Positions 16,697-24,288 of a stretch of DNA of 52,020 bases are shown piece by piece. Each line of letters begins with the position of its first letter. Positions within the stretch are counted from its first letter, which is position 1. The stretch is taken from contig JAQCLE010000018.1 in assembly GCA_027592755.1 (NCBI GenBank), forward strand, positions 1 to 52,020, written 5' to 3'. The notes under the pieces are model-generated. The model was not told the DNA's origin. It worked only from the letters and a program-made list of their open reading frames with translations, and made no database searches. A program made the position numbers and the translations under genes. The DNA comes from Bacteroidota bacterium (lineage in GTDB: Bacteria > Bacteroidota > Bacteroidia > Cytophagales > Cyclobacteriaceae).

Positions 16697-17974
16697 ATGA
16701 ATAACAAAAACCTCATCTATAAAGCCCTGAGAGGATTAGCCTTCGTGCTACTTGCTATTGCGCTTATACAATACTTCACCGGAAACGCAACGGCGACAGG
16801 TCCTTTTGTAACTGGATTTTTCGTTCTTCTGGCCATTGGTTTCCAGGGGTTGCCAAAGTTCAAGACATTTTCATACACTGTATGGATTTTTGCAGGAGTG
16901 ACAGCATCCCTGTATTATCCTGCTGTTTTTCAGTCCGTAGGTGACTTTCAACTAAAACTGCTAATTGTCCCGCTTCTACAGATCATTATGTTTGGCATGG
17001 GTTCGCAGATGAGCATAAATGATTTTGCCGGCGTTATAAAAATGCCCAAGGGTGTGATAATCGGAATATTGGCACAGTTCACTATCATGCCACTGGTGGG
17101 CTTCACCATTGTTAAGCTTTTCAATTTTCCAACCGAAATTGCCGCAGGAATATTGCTTATCGGGTGTGCTCCCAGTGGGCTTGCGTCAAATGTGATGTCG
17201 TATATTGCCAAAGCAAATATTGCTCTTGCAGTGACTCTTGCTGCTATTGCCACGCTGCTCTCGCCATTTATTACCCCGTTCTTAATGGAGAAACTTGCCG
17301 ACGAATTGATAGAGATCAAAGTTTGGGAAATGATGCTAGATATTATTAACATGATGATCCTACCGATAGTGGCTGGTTTCATCTTCAATCTATTTTCCAA
17401 AGTAGCTTCATCAGGGAAGGATAAGGTCATACAACTATGTTCTTATTTATTCATCATTATTTTGAAAAACTTTATTTACCTGCAGACATCGGAAGCCTCT
17501 TTTGGAGAAGTAGTCGCTTCTTTCGGTCGGGATATGTTTTGGTTTTTTGTATTACCGATCGTCCTGTCATCAATACTCAAAAGAGCTTTTGACGGATTTG
17601 AAACCTGGATGGATAAAGTCCTTTCATTTGTGTCAATGGCCGGTATTGCCGTGATCATAACCATCATCACAGCCGCCGGCCGGGACAGCCTTCTTGACGT
17701 GGGGTTGTTGCTTTTACTGGCAGTTTCTATCCATAATTTAGCTGGTTATGCATTGGGTTACTCATTTGCCAAGCTTTTTAAAATGCCTGAAAATGACTGT
17801 CGAACCATTGCTTTTGAAGTGGGTATGCAAAATGGTGGTCTTGCATCAGGCTTGGCATTGCAAATGGGGAAAATAGCTACCGTTGGGCTCGGGCCAGCCA
17901 TTTTCGGACCGCTGATGAATGTCACTGGGTCTATCCTTGCTTCTATCTGGAAGGACCGTCCTCCAAAGGAGTGA
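16697..17974 (+). CDS. BASS-family (bile acid:sodium symporter-like) transporter
   Basis: 425 residues, about ten transmembrane helices. Family features include 'Met-Phe-Gly-Met-Gly-Ser-Gln-Met-Ser-Ile-Asn-Asp-Phe', 'Gly-Cys-Ala-Pro-Ser-Gly-Leu-Ala-Ser-Asn-Val-Met-Ser' and 'Glu-Val-Gly-Met-Gln-Asn-Gly-Gly-Leu-Ala', which in this fold form the crossover sodium and substrate region. It probably imports an organic anion with sodium; in bacteria the substrates are often pantoate or keto acids. The unusual point is its 3' end: codons for the last 33 residues before Lys-Asp are duplicated at 19193-19292, 1336 bp downstream. The present C-terminus, Arg-Pro-Pro-Lys-Glu, differs from the downstream copy, Ser-Pro-Pro-Lys-Asp-Leu-Glu-Ser-Asn. 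Confidence 0.88.
   Translation: MNNKNLIYKALRGLAFVLLAIALIQYFTGNATATGPFVTGFFVLLAIGFQGLPKFKTFSYTVWIFAGVTASLYYPAVFQSVGDFQLKLLIVPLLQIIMFGMGSQMSINDFAGVIKMPKGVIIGILAQFTIMPLVGFTIVKLFNFPTEIAAGILLIGCAPSGLASNVMSYIAKANIALAVTLAAIATLLSPFITPFLMEKLADELIEIKVWEMMLDIINMMILPIVAGFIFNLFSKVASSGKDKVIQLCSYLFIIILKNFIYLQTSEASFGEVVASFGRDMFWFFVLPIVLSSILKRAFDGFETWMDKVLSFVSMAGIAVIITIITAAGRDSLLDVGLLLLLAVSIHNLAGYALGYSFAKLFKMPENDCRTIAFEVGMQNGGLASGLALQMGKIATVGLGPAIFGPLMNVTGSILASIWKDRPPKE
17857..17956 (+). repeat. 100-bp direct repeat, left copy (in BASS 3' end)
   Basis: Matches 19193-19292 at a constant offset of 1336. The first 66 bp are identical; three later substitutions (17923, 17926, 17929) all fall in third codon positions and are silent in the BASS frame. 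After Lys-Asp (17956) the copies diverge. Confidence 0.92.
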
Positions 17975-17979
17975 AACCT

Positions 17980-18515
17980 ATGGAAGACCAAGTTATGATC
18001 CATACCAGCAAGTCGCTCTTAATTTTTACCTTAATTGGTTCACTTGTCTTTATTGTTCCAGCAACTTGGCTTCTTACATTGCAAACATTCAAATTAGTTT
18101 TGATCCGATCCTTGTGATTTTCGTGTCCTCCTTCGGACTAATTTTTTTTGGTTTTGCAGGTCTTGTGGCGCTTTATAAACTTTTTGACACTAAATTCGGT
18201 CTTGTGGTTGACGAAGTTGGCATCCATGACAATTCCAGTATTTATCCTGAACATTTGATTAAATGGGAAATAATTAAAGCACTGAGAGTGCAACAGGTTG
18301 GGTTGACAAAATTTATTCTCATAGACAATAAAGACCCGGAAACATATCTGGCCGAGATCAGGGGGTTTAAGAAGAAATTTATGTTGAACACATACAAAAG
18401 ATATGGTACACCCATTTCATTGCGTAGCACCAATTTGAAGTGCAACTTTGACAAATTGTATGAAGTAATTAGTGAAAGACTCCGTCGTGCTCAACAACAT
18501 ATTGTGAACGATTAG
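17980..18515 (+). pseudogene. STM3941-family membrane protein, frameshifted
   Basis: ATG at 17980, five bases after the BASS stop, starts 'Ser-Lys-Ser-Leu-Leu-Ile-Phe-Thr-Leu-Ile-Gly-Ser-Leu-Val-Phe' and a first transmembrane helix. The frame ends after 45 codons, but the next frame continues without a gap in the expected pattern: 'Ile-Ser-Phe-Asp-Pro-Ile-Leu-Val-Ile-Phe', a second helix, then 'Lys-Leu-Phe-Asp-Thr-Lys-Phe-Gly-Leu-Val-Val-Asp-Glu-Val-Gly-Ile-His-Asp-Asn-Ser-Ser' and 'Tyr-Gly-Thr-Pro-Ile-Ser-Leu'. One lost A in the run at 18091-18093 explains it. Repaired length is about 178 residues, normal for the STM3941 family (two helices plus a PH-like domain, function unknown). A base-calling error is possible. 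Confidence 0.75.
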
Positions 18516-18524
18516 TCTTGCAGC

Positions 18525-18549
18525 TATCCTGAGTTTGCAACTCAGGATA
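18525..18549. terminator. strong hairpin after STM3941-like gene
   Basis: Eleven-base perfect arms (TATCCTGAGTT and its complement) around TGC, 9 bp after the stop codon. It could act as a terminator, but only a weak T-tract follows; it may instead be the outer part of the adjacent REP unit. Confidence 0.5.
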
Positions 18550-18556
18550 TTTGCCT

Positions 18557-18580
18557 CTGGTCGGTGTTATCACCGACCAG
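18557..18580. repeat. GGTG/CACC REP-like hairpin 3 (right of STM3941, 3' of RAYT)
   Basis: Ten-base perfect arms (CTGGTCGGTG and its complement) around TTAT. The hairpin at 19162 on the other side of the RAYT gene has loop ATAA, the reverse complement, so the two are inverted copies flanking the transposase. Confidence 0.82.
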
Positions 18581-18620
18581 CCCAATGCTTTTTTCTTTAT
18601 TAACCCGTTAGTAAACATCT

Positions 18621-19133
18621 TTACAAATGCTCTTCATAATGAGTGATAAATCCCCAATCGTCTTTATTCAATTCATAATATCGAGCCGATGAATACGTGT
18701 AATCCTCTGACAAATTACATAAACCGGCTTTTACTGGGTTGTAATGTATGTACTCCAACTTTTGATTAGCTACTTTCCTGTTGTACATGGTTGCCTTAAA
18801 TGGCCTCCTTTCCCAAAAGTGATATTTCCTGTCGGTTTGAGTACTTCGATAAAGTTCTAATTCTTCAGGGGCTGTCTCCACCAACCTGAATTTGATTTGT
18901 TGAGCTGTAAATTTCAGAAACATCTGCTCAATGTTCTTATTAATCCAATCATCTCGTCTGCGCCATATCAAATGAATATGATTGGGCATTATAACAAATG
19001 CATAAAGCCAAATTCTGTTATCCTGTACCATAAATTTCAAGCTGTCCATTACGATATCTTTTCTCTCATCTGGCACCAGTAACGGTTGCCAGTTGAGACA
19101 GGTTGCTGTGAAAAACTCAATACCATGGAGCAT
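18621..19133 (-). CDS. REP-associated tyrosine transposase (RAYT, Y1 family)
   Basis: 170-residue single-strand DNA nuclease of the TnpA-REP / IS200-like Y1 family. The HUH metal-binding motif is 'Met-Pro-Asn-His-Ile-His-Leu-Ile-Trp' (about residues 51-59) and the nucleophilic Tyr is in 'Lys-Leu-Glu-Tyr-Ile-His-Tyr-Asn-Pro-Val-Lys-Ala-Gly-Leu' (about 131-144). 'Ala-Phe-Val-Ile-Met-Pro-Asn-His' before the first motif and 'Glu-Arg-Arg-Pro-Phe-Lys-Ala' between them are usual in the family. RAYTs do not move themselves like normal IS elements; they are thought to cut and spread nearby REP hairpins. Here inverted hairpins lie 40 bp beyond its 3' end and 29 bp beyond its 5' end, as expected. Confidence 0.92.
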   Translation of the reverse strand: MLHGIEFFTATCLNWQPLLVPDERKDIVMDSLKFMVQDNRIWLYAFVIMPNHIHLIWRRRDDWINKNIEQMFLKFTAQQIKFRLVETAPEELELYRSTQTDRKYHFWERRPFKATMYNRKVANQKLEYIHYNPVKAGLCNLSEDYTYSSARYYELNKDDWGFITHYEEHL

Positions 19134-19161
19134 CAGACTAAATTATGAAGATCTCGGCAGT

Positions 19162-19187
19162 TTTGGTTGGTGATAACACCAACCAAA
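19162..19187. repeat. GGTG/CACC REP-like hairpin 4 (5' of RAYT)
   Basis: Eleven-base perfect arms (TTTGGTTGGTG and its complement) around ATAA. Compared with the hairpin at 18557, one C-G pair of the stem has become T-A on both sides, a compensating change. Confidence 0.82.
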
Positions 19188-19192
19188 GGCTA

Positions 19193-19322
19193 ATTGCAAA
19201 TGGGGAAAATAGCTACCGTTGGGCTCGGGCCAGCCATTTTCGGACCGCTGATGAATGTTACCGGTTCTATCCTTGCTTCTATCTGGAAGGACTCCCCACC
19301 GAAAGACCTCGAATCCAATTAA
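19193..19322 (+). pseudogene. orphan 3' end of a BASS transporter gene
   Basis: 130 bp in one open frame encoding the last ~42 residues of a BASS protein, ending Lys-Asp-Ser-Pro-Pro-Lys-Asp-Leu-Glu-Ser-Asn-stop, with no 5' part. The stop codon (19320-19322) overlaps the stop codon of the convergent DUF983 gene, a tight junction that suggests this, not the copy at 17974, is the original neighbour. Probably untranslated now. Confidence 0.85.
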
Positions 19323-19687
19323 AGTGACTTGTCGTATTTAACCCCTCCAAACCAATAAAGGAAGAGTATACGTGATATTCGGTAGATGGCTGGTAGAAAC
19401 ACGATGAAAACACTAATTTCCACCGCTATATAAACCCATGTCTCAGGGTCAAAAAAATTGGATAGAACAATAGCAGTTGCCAAAATTATACCAACGATGA
19501 TTAAGTAGCTGATGTATATGGCACCGATGAAAAAACCTGGCTCAACCTGAAATCTTAGTCCACAATATGCACACCTTTCGAGCATCAGTGTAAAATCCTT
19601 CCAGTGTACCGGAGGGTGGACAAACATGCCGGCCTTTCTACATCTTGGGCAATTCCCTTCAATTATGGCTGTTAGTTTACCCTTCAT
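19319..19687 (-). CDS. DUF983 membrane protein
   Basis: 122 residues. The N-terminus carries two Cys pairs, 'Cys-Pro-Arg-Cys' (about 13-16) and 'Cys-Ala-Tyr-Cys-Gly' (about 38-42), with 'Phe-Gln-Val-Glu-Pro-Gly-Phe-Phe-Ile-Gly-Ala' after them, the DUF983 signature. Two transmembrane helices follow (about 55-78 and 84-108). The Cys pairs probably bind zinc. The family is widespread in Bacteroidota and Alphaproteobacteria, with no established function. It converges on the orphan BASS 3' end, sharing stop-codon bases. Confidence 0.88.
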   Translation of the reverse strand: MKGKLTAIIEGNCPRCRKAGMFVHPPVHWKDFTLMLERCAYCGLRFQVEPGFFIGAIYISYLIIVGIILATAIVLSNFFDPETWVYIAVEISVFIVFLPAIYRISRILFLYWFGGVKYDKSL

Positions 19688-19891
19688 TACTATAATTCAA
19701 TTGATAAAATATTATTTACGGAGCACAAGTTTAAACAGGATAAAACTTTATAAGCATCCAGTACTGATTTTAATAATGTCCGTGGCCAGTATAAATAATG
19801 ATTATCTAAACGATGTTTTAAGGCACTTCGCTAAATTTCACTAACTCTAATAAGAACCAGAATTGTTATTTTGCGGGCTTAGTTTTCTATC

Positions 19892-21439
19892 ATGACCCAA
19901 AAAAGACAATCAGCGGTTTACCGTTTTCTTGCAATCATTGAGAAAGTTGGGAATGCCCTTCCTCATCCCGCCACACTTTTTGGACTGTTTTCCATTCTTA
20001 TCATAATCCTTTCCTGGATATTCTCCATTACCGGAACGACCGCTATTCACCCTGGCACGGGCGATACCATCTCTCCCTTTAACCTTATCTCCATCGATGG
20101 ATTGAATAGGATTCTCACCGAAATGGTGAAGAACTTCACCGGTTTCGCTCCTCTTGGCACAGTATTAGTTTCATTACTGGGTATTGGTATAGCCGAAGGA
20201 TCAGGCATGATTGGGACGGTACTCCGTCAGATTGTATTAAAAGCGCCTGACCGGCTGCTGACTTTCGTAATTGTTTTTGCTGGAGTTTTATCCAATACTG
20301 CCAGTGAGGTCGGTTATGTGTTACTGGTTCCACTGGGTGCAATCATTTTCCTGGCCGCCGGAAAAAACCCATTGGCCGGACTGGCAGCGGCCTTTGCAGG
20401 TGTTTCAGGGGGCTATAGTGCTAACTTATTATTAGGTACAGTCGATCCCCTGCTTGCCGGATTATCGACTGAAGCTGCCCACATTATTGACGTCAATTAC
20501 GAGGTAAGTCCTGCAGCCAATTATTACTTCATGGCAGGATCAACTTTTGTCATTGCTGCACTCGGCACATGGGTCACGGAAAAAATTGTAATTCCAAGAC
20601 TCGGGGAATACACCGGTGATGAAAAACCCGAAGAACTTCATCCGATTACCCTCGATGAACGACTCGGTTTGAAATATGCCACCATTGCTACGGTGCTGGT
20701 CACTTTGGTCCTTATCTGGTCGATCCTGCCAATTGGTTCGGTTGGTGGAACCGGAGGATTTCTTCGTAACCAGGAAACTGGTGACTGGCTGAAGTCTCCG
20801 TTCATGAGCAGCATTGTAGCGTTTATCTTCTTAGGCGCTGCTATCGCTGGAATTGCCTATGGCATTGGGGCAAAAACATACAAATCCGATGAAGATGTGG
20901 TGAATGGTATGTCCAAATCAATGCAAACTCTTGGCTCCTATATTGTCCTGGTATTTTTTGCGGCACAGTTTGTTGCCTATTTCAACTGGAGCAACCTTGG
21001 ACTGATCATGGCCATTAAAGGTGCGGAACTGCTCAAATCCTCCGGCTTGGGATCCATACCGCTGATGATTGCGTTGATCTCTATTTCTGCGATCATTAAC
21101 CTATGTATGGGAAGTGCCTCTGCAAAATGGGCCATCATGGCGCCGGTATTTATCCCAATGTTTATGCTCCTCGGTTACTCACCGGAATTCACACAACTGG
21201 CCTACCGCATTGGTGACAGTGTGACCAATATCATTTCTCCAATGATGTCCTACTTCGCCTTGATTGTCGCTTTTATCCAGCGTTATGATAAAAAAGCAGG
21301 CATTGGCACTGTTATTTCCACCATGCTGCCGTATTCGGTGGTATTTTTCATTGGCTGGGTATTGTTGATGGTGATCTGGATACTCATGGGGCTACCTATC
21401 GGGCCTGGTTCACCGCTGGATTATCAGTTTGGTGGGTGA
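19892..21439 (+). CDS. AbgT-family transporter
   Basis: 515 residues, about ten to twelve transmembrane helices. The start '[15 protein letters not shown]' and the internal '[18 protein letters not shown]' and '[15 protein letters not shown]' are characteristic. The family founder imports p-aminobenzoyl-glutamate; other members export sulfonamide-like folate antimetabolites by proton exchange. Which applies here cannot be told. It is monocistronic by position, with gene remnants downstream. Confidence 0.93.
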   Translation: MTQKRQSAVYRFLAIIEKVGNALPHPATLFGLFSILIIILSWIFSITGTTAIHPGTGDTISPFNLISIDGLNRILTEMVKNFTGFAPLGTVLVSLLGIGIAEGSGMIGTVLRQIVLKAPDRLLTFVIVFAGVLSNTASEVGYVLLVPLGAIIFLAAGKNPLAGLAAAFAGVSGGYSANLLLGTVDPLLAGLSTEAAHIIDVNYEVSPAANYYFMAGSTFVIAALGTWVTEKIVIPRLGEYTGDEKPEELHPITLDERLGLKYATIATVLVTLVLIWSILPIGSVGGTGGFLRNQETGDWLKSPFMSSIVAFIFLGAAIAGIAYGIGAKTYKSDEDVVNGMSKSMQTLGSYIVLVFFAAQFVAYFNWSNLGLIMAIKGAELLKSSGLGSIPLMIALISISAIINLCMGSASAKWAIMAPVFIPMFMLLGYSPEFTQLAYRIGDSVTNIISPMMSYFALIVAFIQRYDKKAGIGTVISTMLPYSVVFFIGWVLLMVIWILMGLPIGPGSPLDYQFGG

Positions 21440-21446
21440 TACCACT

Positions 21447-21619
21447 TTATATGTTCTCTGTATGATCAATAAGCGCATTTCTGTAAACAGAGAAGATCCT
21501 TGATTTAGAGACAATTCCAACATATTCCTGTTTTCTATTCACGACAGGTAGGTTCTCAGGCCTGTGATTTTTCGAATTTTTTGCACAATACTGTTCATCT
21601 TTTCACCCAGCTGTATCAC
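21447..21619 (-). pseudogene. remnant of a CBS-domain C-terminus (ClC-like)
   Basis: The minus strand in two frames encodes the end of a CBS domain. First 'Val-Ile-Gln-Leu-Gly-Glu-Lys-Met-Asn-Ser-Ile-Val-Gln-Lys-Ile', then, after a frameshift near 21555-21565, 'Glu-Asn-Leu-Pro-Val-Val-Asn-Arg...Tyr-Val-Gly-Ile-Val-Ser-Lys-Ser-Arg-Ile-Phe-Ser-Val-Tyr-Arg' and a stop at 21447-21449. The second half is the pattern seen at the C-terminus of ClC-type chloride channels with paired CBS domains. The rest of that gene is absent. Short and seen only by eye, so tentative. Confidence 0.4.
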
Positions 21620-21654
21620 CCTATCACCGAACCTGCCACAAGCCATCTTCCGGC

Positions 21655-22146
21655 TTGGGTAAAGTTGAACTGTTCCTGAAAGTATTTCGTATTCAAAAAT
21701 TTCATTGCCGGTGTGTAGGCATCAGTCAAAATGAACCAGATCAATTCACTACCAACGATGTAGAAAGGCTTCTTGCGCTCGATACTGGTAAAATCTGGAT
21801 CACAACTTCATTGAAGATTGACGGTGATGAAATCCTTTTGAGTGACTGCGAGTTTCACAACTATTATTACTTTTTCTCAACCATCAGTGCTGATACGCTT
21901 TTTTATAGCGGTTCTGATACAATCTGTAACACTTTGAAACAAGACACACTGGCAAGGTTTAGCTGGCAAGTGATGGGTAACCTAAGAGGTCAATTTTCAG
22001 ACAGCATCAAACTAACAGATGAATCCGGCGGCACAGCATTTAGAACGGTTAGAAGTGTTACAGCAAAAATTCTTGAATGGGAATATGAGGATAATGAGAG
22101 CCTTTATCGTGAAGAATTAGGCTGGTTTACTGGAGAGTTTAAATAA
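21655..22146 (+). CDS. hypothetical lipoprotein-like protein, 5' end doubtful
   Basis: About 163 residues from a TTG. The body looks genuine: 'Val-Glu-Arg-Leu-Leu-Ala-Leu-Asp-Thr-Gly-Lys-Ile-Trp', a Cys in 'Leu-Ser-Asp-Cys-Glu-Phe', aromatic strands 'Tyr-Tyr-Tyr-Phe-Phe-Ser', a second Cys, and a final 'Trp-Glu-Tyr-Glu-Asp-Asn'. This is reminiscent of small lipocalin-like periplasmic proteins. The N-terminus has no signal in frame, but a neighbouring frame at about 21695-21712 encodes Phe-Ile-Ala-Gly, which with one extra T would join to Cys-Val-Gly as a lipobox. The gene is therefore probably a frameshifted or truncated lipoprotein. Family not recognised. Confidence 0.5.
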   Translation: MGKVELFLKVFRIQKFHCRCVGISQNEPDQFTTNDVERLLALDTGKIWITTSLKIDGDEILLSDCEFHNYYYFFSTISADTLFYSGSDTICNTLKQDTLARFSWQVMGNLRGQFSDSIKLTDESGGTAFRTVRSVTAKILEWEYEDNESLYREELGWFTGEFK

Positions 22147-22154
22147 GCTCTAAT

Positions 22155-22499
22155 TCAATTAATATTTGGCACTTCCTTTCTAACATTCAGGCTATCAACA
22201 ACCCGTGAATAAATTTCCTGAAGGCTTTTAATATTATTCAAGTGATATCGAAAACTCTCCTCATATTCCTTACGCTTCAAATTATGTTTCATGAAAATTT
22301 CATCTTCAAAGTGTCTTAAAATAATCAAGGCCGTATCCGGGTGTTGCTTCAACTCCATAATCTTTCCTTCAGCTATATGAACATCAATCAGTATAGCTGT
22401 CATCTGATCAATGCTAAGAATCCCTTTTGGAATTTCCTCCCTATTACATCCTAAAATGATTAGGAACAAGAATGTTAAAAAATGTTTACGCATCCTCAA
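22155..22499 (-). CDS. DUF4296 lipoprotein
   Basis: 114 residues. 'Phe-Leu-Phe-Leu-Ile-Ile-Leu-Gly-Cys-Asn' gives a lipoprotein signal with the Cys at about residue 18. The body is helical: 'Ile-Leu-Ser-Ile-Asp-Gln-Met-Thr-Ala-Ile-Leu-Ile-Asp-Val-His-Ile-Ala-Glu-Gly', then 'Ile-Phe-Met-Lys-His-Asn-Leu-Lys-Arg-Lys-Glu-Tyr-Glu-Glu-Ser-Phe-Arg-Tyr-His'. The Leu-Asp-Val-His-Ala/Ile-Ala-Glu and Ser-Phe-X-Tyr-Tyr/His signatures match the Bacteroidota-specific DUF4296 family, function unknown. It is divergent from the DUF58 gene, with 32 bp between starts. Confidence 0.88.
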   Translation of the reverse strand: MRMRKHFLTFLFLIILGCNREEIPKGILSIDQMTAILIDVHIAEGKIMELKQHPDTALIILRHFEDEIFMKHNLKRKEYEESFRYHLNNIKSLQEIYSRVVDSLNVRKEVPNIN

Positions 22500-22531
22500 T
22501 ATTAGTCATTAAAGGGTAATTTTACGGCTCT

Positions 22532-23410
22532 ATGCAGGATCTGCTAAAAAAACTCCGGAAGTACGAAATACGAATTCGAAAGGCAATTACAAGCCACATG
22601 CAAGGCGATTTTCACTCTGTTTTTAAAGGATCGGGTTTGGAGTTTGATGATGTTCGCCCCTATCAATATGGTGATGATACACGTAGCATTGACTGGAATG
22701 TTTCAGCAAAAGGGCATGGTACCTACATTAAAACTTTCAAAGAGGAAAAAGAGCAGACTGTTTTTTTTATTCTTGATGTAAGCGCCTCTCAGGAAATAGG
22801 AACTGATGGCAGAAAAAAACTTGATGTCGGCCGAGAAATATGTTCATTATTGACAATTTCAGCAATTAAAGAATCAGCCCAGGTTGGATTGATATGCTAC
22901 TCAGATCAAAAAGAGGCTTATCTTAAACCTGCTAAAGGAATCCGACATTCTTACGAGATAATTAACAAACTTTTTAAGCTAAAGATAGAATCCCCAAGGA
23001 CCAACTTGAAACATGCCATACAATATGCCCTGGGTACCATTAAGCGTAAGAGTGTTATCATCCTGGTTTCAGATTTTATCGATGAAGATTACGAACATAG
23101 CCTCACGGCACTGGCTAAAAAACATGACCTGGTTGTAATACACATTTATGATATTAGGGAAACCACGCTTCCCCGTTTGGGCATCGTACCCCTCTATGAT
23201 CAGGAGAGTCAGAAAACTATATGGGTAAATACATCTTCCTCACCTTTTAGAAAAAAGATGGAACGCATTTACGGTTCCAATAGAGAAAATCTTGAGAAAT
23301 TCTGTCGCAGGCATCAGGCCAATTATGTCTCTATAAGAACGGATGAAGACTATGTTCCCAAGCTGATTAAATTATTTAGAGTAAGAAACAAGACAGTAAA
23401 AGTCGGATAA
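22532..23410 (+). CDS. DUF58-domain protein (Bat operon)
   Basis: 292 residues with the DUF58 pattern: 'Gly-Asp-Phe-His-Ser-Val-Phe-Lys-Gly-Ser-Gly-Leu-Glu-Phe-Asp-Asp-Val-Arg-Pro-Tyr-Gln-Tyr-Gly-Asp-Asp' then 'Arg-Ser-Ile-Asp-Trp-Asn-Val-Ser-Ala'. A VWA-like region follows, with 'Leu-Asp-Val-Ser-Ala-Ser' standing at the metal-binding DxSxS position. In Bat clusters, DUF58 proteins work with MoxR AAA+ ATPases and VWA proteins, thought to act as chaperone-like factors in envelope stress. The stop and the next start overlap as TAATG, so the three genes here are one operon. No MoxR gene lies in the window. Confidence 0.9.
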   Translation: MQDLLKKLRKYEIRIRKAITSHMQGDFHSVFKGSGLEFDDVRPYQYGDDTRSIDWNVSAKGHGTYIKTFKEEKEQTVFFILDVSASQEIGTDGRKKLDVGREICSLLTISAIKESAQVGLICYSDQKEAYLKPAKGIRHSYEIINKLFKLKIESPRTNLKHAIQYALGTIKRKSVIILVSDFIDEDYEHSLTALAKKHDLVVIHIYDIRETTLPRLGIVPLYDQESQKTIWVNTSSSPFRKKMERIYGSNRENLEKFCRRHQANYVSIRTDEDYVPKLIKLFRVRNKTVKVG

Positions 23411-24288
23411 TGAGAAAATTACTCCTGCTTTTGAGTCTACTCTCGTCAGTTGCGTACGCCCAACAATTACAGCCAAAGGGAATGTTCCTTGCTGACAGTA
23501 TCAGACTTGGTGAGGTGATACCCTACCAACTGGCTTTCAGCTATCCCATAGATATGGAGGTTCTCTTTCCTGACTCCACCCATGACTTCTCTCCATTTGA
23601 ATTCACCAGGAAGGAATTTTATCCAACAAATGTTGACAGCACGCTCGCCACTGACCGTGTTGTTTATTACCTGTCTACTTTTGAAACGGATCTCGTTCAG
23701 CATTTGAATTTGCCTGTTTACTTACTGACTAATGGCGACAGTACAGTGGTATTGGGTATGGCTGATTCTGTAAATCTTATTGAGATGATCCCCATCATGC
23801 CTGATTCAGTAGCACTAATGGAAGACGTCAAGTACTTAAAGGTCAATCAGGCATTCAATTATCCATACCTTATTATTGGTCTGTCTATAGCATTCATTTT
23901 ATTAATTGGGAGTTATTTAGCCTTCGGCAAGCAGGTCCAGAAAAAAATACGGCTTTACCGAATGAAAAAAGCCTATATAAAATTTAATGAAGACTACGTG
24001 AGTGTTTTTGGTGAAATCAGGAAAGGGGACAAATCAAAAACTGAAACCCTCTTGATTCTTTGGAAAAATTATCTGGAAAAGCTCGAGGATCGACCCTATA
24101 CAAAACTTACAAGCAAAGAAATTTCCAATTTATCTGATGCCAAGAGCTTTTCAAAAGCACTCAAAACAATAGATAGGGCCATCTATGGCAAATTAGATTC
24201 AGGGGAAATTCTGAAGAATTTTGAAAGCCTCGAGGATATTACAGTTGAGCGATATAACAAAAAAGTAATAGAAATTAAGAATGGTTGA
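23410..24288 (+). CDS. BatD-like membrane protein
   Basis: 292 residues. A signal peptide (about 1-18, ending Ala-Tyr-Ala-Gln) leads to a periplasmic domain with several beta strands. One transmembrane helix follows near residues 155-172 ('Tyr-Leu-Ile-Ile-Gly-Leu-Ser-Ile-Ala-Phe-Ile-Leu-Leu-Ile'), then a cytoplasmic helical tail ending 'Arg-Tyr-Asn-Lys-Lys-Val'. This signal-domain-helix-tail order and its place between DUF58 and VWA genes are as in BatD-like proteins of Bacteroidota, though residue identity to BatD is weak by eye. Overlaps the upstream gene by one base and the downstream gene by eight. Confidence 0.75.
   Translation: MRKLLLLLSLLSSVAYAQQLQPKGMFLADSIRLGEVIPYQLAFSYPIDMEVLFPDSTHDFSPFEFTRKEFYPTNVDSTLATDRVVYYLSTFETDLVQHLNLPVYLLTNGDSTVVLGMADSVNLIEMIPIMPDSVALMEDVKYLKVNQAFNYPYLIIGLSIAFILLIGSYLAFGKQVQKKIRLYRMKKAYIKFNEDYVSVFGEIRKGDKSKTETLLILWKNYLEKLEDRPYTKLTSKEISNLSDAKSFSKALKTIDRAIYGKLDSGEILKNFESLEDITVERYNKKVIEIKNG

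Larger units (their letters stand above)
17957..19192. mobile_element. inserted segment with RAYT, between 100-bp direct repeats
   Basis: About 1.24 kb lying between the two copies of the BASS gene 3' end. It holds the divergent BASS tail, a frameshifted STM3941-like gene, a TATCC hairpin, and a RAYT gene between inverted REP-like hairpins. The flanking repeats are coding and silently diverged, so the segment looks like the product of homologous recombination or partial tandem duplication and not of classical transposition with a short target duplication. The RAYT-REP part alone (18557-19187) may be the mobile core. Confidence 0.6.

Noticed and set aside
17919-18515. ORF starting at 17919 as an independent 198-residue gene
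   Set aside because: Its first 20 codons are the BASS gene read in another frame; the family pattern starts at ATG 17980 in a different frame and enters this one after a frameshift.
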